In this document: positions 56,976-64,000 of the stretch, in pieces
How positions within the stretch are numbered: the stretch's first letter is position 1
Layout of the letters: every line of letters begins with the position of its first letter
NCBI GenBank assembly: GCA_014529385.2
Contig: CM043968.1
Span: 127,557,018 to 127,621,017, forward strand
Direction of reading: 5' to 3'
Length of the DNA stretch: 64,000 nucleotides
Source: Adiantum capillus-veneris
Taxonomy: Eukaryota > Streptophyta > Polypodiopsida > Polypodiales > Pteridaceae
Made by a program: the position numbers and the translations under genes
Notes under the pieces: generated by a model
The model's input: the letters and a program-made list of their open reading frames with translations, nothing else
Told to the model about the DNA's origin: nothing
The model's database searches: none

Positions 56976-57860
56976 GACATCCTACGCGTAGAATGTCTGA
57001 GGGCCTCTTTTGCAAGCCAAACCCAATATCTCACCTCATACACAACTTCTACATAGCTTATATATGCTACCCATCAAGTTTCATCACACTTGGACAAGAG
57101 TTGACCTCATATGCATTAAAAAACCGGAAAGTCAAAGCATAGAGGCAATAAAGGGTCATAGACATACCAAAACTAGTCCAAATCACATGAAACTTGCACA
57201 TATACTCATTATCGCATTGCCAAGCTAACTGTGGAGTCAGATATGAAAAATAGTGAAATAGACATCCTACGTGTAGGATGTCTAAATGCCCTATTTGACC
57301 TCCAGCTGGTGTTTTTGAGTTCCACATATCTTTATAATATCTTCACAAGCTCATATATCAAATTTCAAGCCAGACCCATCACATTTGGCCCCCAAAACCT
57401 CAAAGATGCACTTTTCTGAGCCTAAAAACACTAAACATGCTCCTAACAACACCAATACTTATCCAAATCAACATCTAAGAACAGGGCCATGTTCTACATG
57501 CTAAGGGCTACCCACAAAACGAAAATCAAGTCATTCTGAGATAAGAGATCCTTTGCGTAGGATGTCTCCAGGGTCATATTGACCTTCTGTGCAATGGTTG
57601 ATATCATGGGAGTCTTTTACATGGTATAAGAAGCCTATATATCAAATTTCATTCCAATTGGATATCATTTGCCCATCCATATAGGCCATCCTACCCATTT
57701 TGTGAGCCAAAAGCCTAAATCTGCTCAAAATTGCACTTTTTTGATGTCGAAACCAAACTCCAAGTACATAGCCATGTTGCACAGGTCAAGGGCCACTGAG
57801 AGCATGTTGACCAAGTTTTATCAAAATCAAAGGAAGTAGACATCCTACGCATAGGATGTC
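56976..57860. repeat. Periodic 22-bp palindromes, array 2
   Basis: GACATCCTACG/CGTAGGATGTC-type palindromes start at 56976, 57261, 57545 and 57839, that is every 284-294 bp. The bases between them are diverged tandem units: blocks such as CATATATCAAATTTCA and ACATAGCCATGTT or close variants recur. Same palindrome as in array 1. Confidence 0.85.
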
Positions 57861-58029
57861 TACATGCTTATTTTTCGGCCAAAAACCTATTGTGGGCACA
57901 TGCATGGCTTCCCTAGTCCCTTTTGAGTTCTTATTTCAATTTTCAAGTCATTTGGGTAGTCAGAACTCAGTTTACCAATAAATCTGTGAAAAAAACGCTA
58001 ACTTTGGACTATTGAGTGCAACAGGATCC

Positions 58030-58980
58030 ATGGCAGCCACAAAGTTGCCTGCAAAGAAGAAGAGGATGGCTATCAAGGACTACTTAGAAGAAGTGGAGCC
58101 TTTTGTTATCCCAGAGGGAACCTTGAAGCCCACAAGCACTTGGATTCAAGATGACCTACTAGAAGCCAATGATCTGAGAATCTACCAAGGAGTGTTTAAA
58201 GATCCGGAGGGAAATGCAGTGGACCTACCCATGATCCCTGAAGAGCTCAATGAATTTGTCATGAGCAAGATGGGGGACTACTTGGAGAAACTAGATCTCC
58301 ACAATTACTTTGAAGCCTTGCCATTAGGGATTGATGTTAAAAGAGTGTGGGAATTTGTCACCACAATCAAAGAGGACGGCATAGCCATAGTTACAGATCT
58401 GCAAGGCAAGCCTAATAAGATGATTGTCATCACAGGGAAGGTGGTGGCAGTAGCACTTGACCTCTCTAACAAAGGAGATAGTGTGACTAAGAGGCGGGAT
58501 GACATTAAGGTCTACTCAGAGAAGAAAAATAACTATACATTTGAAGATATTGCAAACCCGAAGGTGGCCATCATGAGCCAATTATACAATCAGTACTTCC
58601 ACATGTGTACCAAGTGGTCACAGAAATACAGGATGCCACCTAGAGCTATTGCCACCACTTTCACTTGGGTGATGCAAAAGAGCCGCCCGAGAGAGATAAC
58701 TTATGCCGCTTACATTCACTACAACCTTGTGAGAATGGGGACCAAAAATCCCACTTATATTGTGCCTGGTGAGTTGATAACCAAAGTCATCTATGGAGCA
58801 TTGGATGCCAAGGGAAATTGGCCTCTACCTCCCTCCCAAAATTATTGGCTCAAGCTAAAGGAAGATAAAGAAGAAGAGCCTCCTGAGGCTCCAAGGGTAG
58901 CCACAAGGTTGAAGCGCCGTTTAGAGACAGTGCCAGAAGAGCCGCCACAGCCCAAGAAGGGGAATAAGGCAACTCTATAG
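58030..58980 (+). CDS. Gag-like protein of a gypsy-type element, N-terminal domain
   Basis: 317 codons from ATG 58030 (the first ATG; upstream frame begins with TTG). Lys-rich start, then a mainly helical globular region with MPPRAIATTFTWVMQ and YAAYIHYNLVRMGT blocks, which recall the plant transposon protein domain found in Athila-type ORF1 (weak, by eye). The C-terminus is Glu/Pro-rich with LKRRLETVPEEPP. TAG 58978 ends it, but related coding continues. Position after a palindrome-bearing leader matches the gag place in a Tat/Athila-like element. No zinc knuckle is seen. Confidence 0.45.
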   Translation: MAATKLPAKKKRMAIKDYLEEVEPFVIPEGTLKPTSTWIQDDLLEANDLRIYQGVFKDPEGNAVDLPMIPEELNEFVMSKMGDYLEKLDLHNYFEALPLGIDVKRVWEFVTTIKEDGIAIVTDLQGKPNKMIVITGKVVAVALDLSNKGDSVTKRRDDIKVYSEKKNNYTFEDIANPKVAIMSQLYNQYFHMCTKWSQKYRMPPRAIATTFTWVMQKSRPREITYAAYIHYNLVRMGTKNPTYIVPGELITKVIYGALDAKGNWPLPPSQNYWLKLKEDKEEEPPEAPRVATRLKRRLETVPEEPPQPKKGNKATL

Positions 58981-61064
58981 GTGCCAGTAAAGGAAACAAA
59001 GTCACAGAAAGCAGCAAGGCTGGAAAGACTAATGGAGAGTTTCAGAGCTGAGAGGATGCTAAAAGGGGGGTCTGAGTGAATTATGGAAGCCCTCACTTGA
59101 GGCTATGTCTGGATCTTCTCAAAGTACTCAAAGGGATCGCTTTGAAGATTATATAAAGAATTTTGAGATTTTAGATGCTACCGCTAAGAATATCCCAAAC
59201 ATACCTTTTACCAAAGAAGAAGTTGATGATGTGAGGTGGTAGCTGCTAGAAGAGCGGGAAGGGGAAGAAAGAGAGAGGAAAACAAAGGCTGATCGGGACT
59301 TCAAGAAGAAGCAACCAACCCCATCATTAAGCCGAGAATCTAGCCCTCCACATCACCACCTCCTCCTAGTCCTCCTCAACCCCGACAAACTGAGAAGTTG
59401 AAAAAATCTGATGGGCAACAAGACTCCAAGGAAGACGAGGAAAAAGAGAAAGAGTAGAAGGGAGAAATTGAACCAAAAGATGAGAAGCCAGATCCAAAAG
59501 AAAAAAATATAGAATATTCCTTGATCTACTAGCTGCTTGATACTCTCAAGAAGAGGCAGCTCATGCATCTTTTCAGTTGTCTGGCACTAGGCCCAAAGAA
59601 TATATGTTGAGCCCTCGATTGGTGGAGTTGAAGGAAATGGCCACAGGTACAATGGATTTATAGCCACAAGCCAATGATTGGGATGAGGTGATGCAAAGAC
59701 TCACTGGGCTCAGAGCAAGGTCTATCGCCACTGAGATTGAGTGTGATAATCTTAAAGTAAATAAAGTTCAAATCAAAGCCGAGGTGGACTCGCTGCAAAA
59801 GCAGGACCAAGAGAACACACAGAAGCAAGCCAAGCTACAAGCTGATTTGGACGCGGCACTAAAAAGATTCCAAGATCTAGAAAGTCAGAATCAGGCAGCA
59901 AACCAAAAGCTTCAAAGAGCAGATGAGGAGTATAAGAAAATCAGCAAATCACTCACGAATGCGGAGAAAGAAAGGGACAACTTGACACTCCAGCTTGTGG
60001 ATGAGTCCACAGAAGTGGAGACTTTGAGGAATGCTAAGGAAAAAGCTGAGCTAGAACATGAGGCTAGCCAGGAAAAAGTTATAGAGATGAAAGATCAAAT
60101 AAAAGTGAGAGATCAGACAATCCAGAGGCTAAGGGCATCTCCGGACAGAGTCAGAGCCACGGCCTCAACTAGCACTACTTCAGAGAAGGATATGTATGAA
60201 GAACAGATGAAGGAACTCCAAAAGGAGTTGACACTAGAGAAGAGACAAAGATTGATGCTGGCCGAGTGCTCCCTAATGATGCAAATCCGTTTGGAGGATG
60301 AGAACAAGGCCATGAAAGATGAGCTAGCAGCCTTGAAAAAGAAGATGGATGAGGATCTCAAGAAGATGCAAACTGAAAATGAAGACACCAAGAAGAAGCT
60401 AGAAGAGGATGAGAAAGCCAATGCTAAATTGAACGACCTTTTAGTGACCATGGGGGATCAAGCTAAAAAGGAAAATAAAGCATATCAAAAGCAGATCGAT
60501 GAGCTAAAAGGCCAACAACAGACTAAAGAGCCACAATTGAGCACAAGGCCAGAAGCTATGAAAGGAATTGATATAGACAATCTGTCAAATCCACTGGACA
60601 CAACAATGCAAGAGGACATCCTTGTGGGACCATCTCAAGAGCCCCGGGGTCTGACACGAGAAGAAGAAGACAATCTACAAAAGGCAATAGAAGCAGCCAT
60701 AAAAGACACCGCCAAAGAAGCAATGTATTGGGAGCAGAGGATATTGAGGTCTATGACCATTCATAAATTAGACGCAAATGTCATTCGACATGAATGGCTA
60801 CAACCCTCTCTCCCATATCCTCTTCTCAAGTATGAAGCTGCTACACTAAACAAGAGCATTAAAGAGGAGCCAATAGTGCCACTATACGAAGAAGATATCA
60901 CCAAACCAGAAGGTGTTAAGCTTATTGTGGACTCTCACCCAAAATGGAGGAAGGCATGTCTAACTAAATACCCACATTATTTAGTACATCTGGTAGAGGC
61001 ACCTAAAATAATCAGAGACAACCTTAGATTTTTCCCTCCACCTGGAAAGAACAAGAACTGCTGA
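58981..61064 (+). pseudogene. Coiled-coil continuation of the gag-like gene
   Basis: After frame changes (about 59075) and stops (59240, 59456, 59529, 59661), the reading opens for 458 codons (59688-61064). Residues ~15-300 form long Glu/Lys/Leu heptads (coiled coil), interrupted by an S/T-rich hinge. The last 150 residues are globular, with WEQRILRSMTIHKLDANVIRHEW and a HPKWRKACL block. If joined, the parent protein would exceed 1000 residues. The function of the coiled coil is unknown; particle assembly is a guess. Confidence 0.4.
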
Positions 61065-61475
61065 AGAAAAGCCACCCCACATGGCTCAACTACCCAAAGC
61101 TGCCAGGCTTGAAGGTAGGTGAGAGAATGAGTGAGCAATAATGGTGCAAACCCTAACGGGCGCCATTAAACTGTTCAGTGGCTCGCGTGACCTCTCTTGC
61201 ATTATGCTCAGGAAGATATGTAAAACCCTTCTGGCAGGTTTTTTTTTTTTCCAAGAAAAAGATCCTTCTATTAGTTAATGAAAACTGCCCATAGGGCTAC
61301 ATCCACCTCTGCAAGAGAGGGCTACAACAAGCATGATGGGGAGACTCTCCCAATGAAAAAACAGCATATATACAATGGGGCTAAATCAAGAAATGGGAGG
61401 AGGGAAGAGCCACACAGGTGGACAGTAGTGCCATCTGAGCACCCCCTGGACCATGGTGTAGAAAGGCCCAGGGCG

Positions 61476-63128
61476 CTAGAGTCGAAGGAAAGCCTCGCGG
61501 CGCTCCCGCATGCGGTCGGAGCTGCCCTGTAGTCCCTCAAGCTGTCCTCTGAGAGTATGGATCAGCTCTACCCAAAAGTCACGAATAGTCTCTGCTGGTG
61601 GCACAGGGCGAGCCTCAAAGATGCGGAAACAACGGGCCCGCCAGATGAACCAAAGAGCTAGGCCGCTGATGAGCTCCCAACACTCCTCTCTCTCACTGCA
61701 CCACTCCTGTGGAGTAAGTTCTGTAGCAGGCTGGAGTGCAGGTCGCCCCCCCTGTATCACTATCATCCTGCTGGTGGAAGATAACTCAAACTGTAGTGCC
61801 CGGCCCGTGAGGGTGGACCAAGCCGCTGCCCCCCAAGTGTACTGTCGAGTCGCGGAGAGGGCAGGCATCAGCCGAAGAACTCGTAGCCACACCTGTTGGG
61901 CCGAAGGAAAGTCCCAAAGACATTGTCGCTGACTCTCCACCAACTGGTTACAGGCTATACATGCGGCCGAGAGACCACTATGCACAAGCCAGCTCCCTAC
62001 TGTTGTGGCTCTGTGTGCAACTAACCACTGGAACAAAGTGACGCGCCTCGGCTATCTGGAGTCTCGCAGCCTCTGCCAAAAAGCTGCCAAGAACTCAACT
62101 GTGAGACCCTCCTCCTGCCAATGACGTGTTGCAGCGGGGCGGGCCTCTCTCTGCGCTACAAGTATATGACGTCCAAGCCAAACAGTGTACTGAGAGAAAG
62201 GGACTCCTGGGCGGTCTGCAAAAGAGGAGGGGTCCCTCCATAGCCACTCACAAGGATCCCACTGTACTCGTGCCAGTGGACAACACTCCCAAGCCCATAG
62301 TCTCCAGTGTCCTGCCTCGAGAGCTGCTGGGTCAGGGTCTATGACGCAAGTCCTCCCACAGATGCCCACAACTCGGATCCTCTAGAAACAGCACTCTCCT
62401 ACCTGCGGGGCCTCTACTGTAACTCGTTGTAATCGTCCCCCACCCTGAAGCTCAAAGAACAGGGCTGGGACAGTCTCTGAACAAGCCCTGACTGAGATGA
62501 GAACCTCCAGTCGTGTGAAGGCTCCCATCCATCGGGGTGCTACAGGCTCGAGAGGCGTGAGCCACTCAGCTGGAACTGACTCTGAGATGTCCTGATACAT
62601 GCTCTAAACCCCTCTCATGCCCTGTAGCTGGACACCCTGCACCTCCTCTGACAAACCTGTGAACTCTAGCCAGTCACCTAGAGAGCACGTTGGACCTGCT
62701 GCCATGGGACCCCATGAAACATGAGGCCTACTCCCAACCAGGTGGCCTCTCTGAGTGCTAATCATGGGGTTCTAGACGAGGGGCTGTCGTAGGCGCTCCT
62801 CCGTGCATGTCGATTGTCTTTGCTCTAGGCCACGCCGTAAGAGCTCCCAAGAGCGAAGCAAACTCACAGCGAATCGGTCCTCCAGTCTCCTGCTCAAACC
62901 AACTCGGCGCAACTCTGTAAAGATCCATCTGGTCGAAGGTTTCCAAGGGCCTCCTGACTGAGGCACCGTGGCACGAAGCCTTTGCAGCAAGAACTCTTTC
63001 CAGGGCTCCTCGCCTGGAAGAGGTCCTGTGACGACGAACTTCCCAAGAAGGGCTCTGCTCTGCTGTGCTGGATCAATGATCCCAAGCCCTCCCTGAGAAA
63101 AATGAAGTGTGATGACCGACCAAGCCAC
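61476..63128 (-). pseudogene. LINE ORF2 C-terminal region with zf-RVT
   Basis: Pieces in several frames: SVITLHFSQGGLGI (about 63110), a Trp-rich middle part (62369-62052), and the zf-RVT motif FQWLVAHRATTVGSWL with ACIACNQLVESQRQCLWDF (about 62030-61910), the reverse-transcriptase-linked zinc-binding region of plant LINEs. Ends at a stop at 61476. Frameshifts at about 63128, 62600-62370 and 62040 break it. Confidence 0.8.
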
Positions 63129-63134
63129 CTTGGC

Positions 63135-64000
63135 TCAGGCAACCTGAGTGTCGCAACCTGACCAAAGGAGGTTCCTGATCAGCCTCTCTACCTGGCTGAT
63201 ACAAGAACTCGAGAAGATCCAGCAAGAAGTGATGTACCACATAGTTGCCAACAACACCTGGTTGGCAACTACTACTCTACCAGCCAGCGAAAGTCGTGCT
63301 GAGCTCCAGTGGAACAGCTTTCTCCTAATGGACAGGAGAAGAGGAGAAATCTGCTGCTCGGGGGACAAATCCAAACCAACCTGGCAACCCAAGTATCGAA
63401 CTGCAGTCCCTGGGGGAATCCACCTGAAACCCTCTCCTGGCATCCACTCTGGCACAGGAGCACTGCGAACCAAGAAAGCCACTGTCTTTCTCCAGTTGAT
63501 CAATGCGCCCGATGCACAGCAAAAGGTCTAAGAGCCTGCCCACACCTGTGTAAATTGGCCTCCTGGCCCTCTAAGTACAAGGCTGAGTCGTCGGCAAACT
63601 CAGCGTCCAGAAGCTCATCTCCCCGTATCGGGAGTGCTAAGCCCCTCAAACCAACCTGCTGTGACACCAAAAATCTGCTCATCGCCTCCGCATAGAACAG
63701 AAAGAGAAAGTGGGCAAGAGGACAACCCTGTCTGACCGATCGTGTGAGCATGAAGCGCTCACCTCTACCTCCTACCAAAAGCACCCGACTGTGAGCCTGT
63801 CTGTACAAAGCCGACACCCCTCTGATCCAAGCATCTGAAAAGCCCATCCTGCGAAGCGTGCCCTCTAGAAAGTCCCAGTCAACTCTGTCGTATGCCTTCT
63901 CAAAATCGAGAAGAAGAATCACAAGGTCCTCCCCACGGAGACGTGCCAGGGCAGAAGCCTCCCAGAAAGTGAAGATGTAGTCAAGGATACTGCGTTCCTT
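63135..64000 (-). pseudogene. LINE reverse transcriptase, partial
   Basis: Extends past the window edge. VILLLDFEKAYDRVDWDFL (first catalytic Asp, about 63920-63860), SVRQGCPLAHFLFLFYAEA (about 63740-63680), AEFADDSALYLEG with the DD active site (about 63600-63570), then after a frameshift at about 63500 the VRYLGCQVGLDLS and ARLSLAGRVVVAN blocks (about 63400-63260). Typical L1-clade RT and thumb. Confidence 0.9.

Larger units (their letters stand above)
61239..64000 (-). mobile_element. LINE (L1-type non-LTR retrotransposon), 3' half
   Basis: A 12-T run at 61239-61250 is the poly(A) tail on the minus strand. Upstream on that strand lie a 3' UTR, a zinc-finger region, the post-RT region and RT, in the order of plant L1 ORF2. 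It runs off the right window edge. It is GC-richer than the surrounding DNA. The 5' end and target duplication cannot be seen. Confidence 0.9.

Overview
This is land-plant nuclear DNA made almost entirely of nested transposable elements. I found no convincing free-standing host gene and no tRNA, rRNA or CRISPR. The plant call rests on element types (chromodomain Ty3/gypsy, CACTA with TNP2- and TNPA-type genes, a plant-style LINE), GT-AG introns, AAACCCTAA telo-boxes and a captured HIPP-type metal-binding gene fragment. The species cannot be told from the window; a large TE-rich genome is likely.

Layout. (1) 1-3.6 kb: damaged 3' part of an unrecognised multi-gene element (here 'element X', copy a): a C48/Ulp1-like protease 3' end on + followed by a gene of unknown family on -. 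(2) 3.6-22.8 kb: three - strand copies of one chromovirus family. Copies 1 and 2 share one LTR; copy 3 (13956-22840) has both LTRs, PBS and PPT but broken ORFs. (3) 22.8-29.2 kb: decayed sequence with a Copia gag remnant. (4) 29.2-33.4 kb: LTR (holding a 1338-bp TIR element), PBS, long leader and gag start of a Tat/Athila-like element. (5) 33.4-42.1 kb: element X copy b, with a transposase-like gene, a gene of unknown family, a histone H3-like gene, a C48 protease gene and the same unknown - strand gene as in copy a. (6) 42.5-55.4 kb: a + strand Ty3/gypsy polyprotein split in its integrase by a 7900-bp CACTA element (45447-53346). (7) 55.4-61.1 kb: leader with periodic palindromes and a long coiled-coil gag-like gene. 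(8) 61.2-64.0 kb: 3' half of a LINE on -, running off the window.

The most interesting part is element X. It combines a DDE-like transposase gene, an H3-like histone whose first nine residues stay close to the canonical tail, a Ulp1-type protease, and a divergent promoter built from two 217-bp repeats that each hold an E2F-like site. Copy a keeps the same order of protease and unknown gene, with an intron at the same place and phase, so this is a family rather than a chance cluster. Both copies are pseudogenised. The CACTA element is the youngest-looking insertion: perfect 3-bp target duplication, near-perfect termini and nearly open genes.
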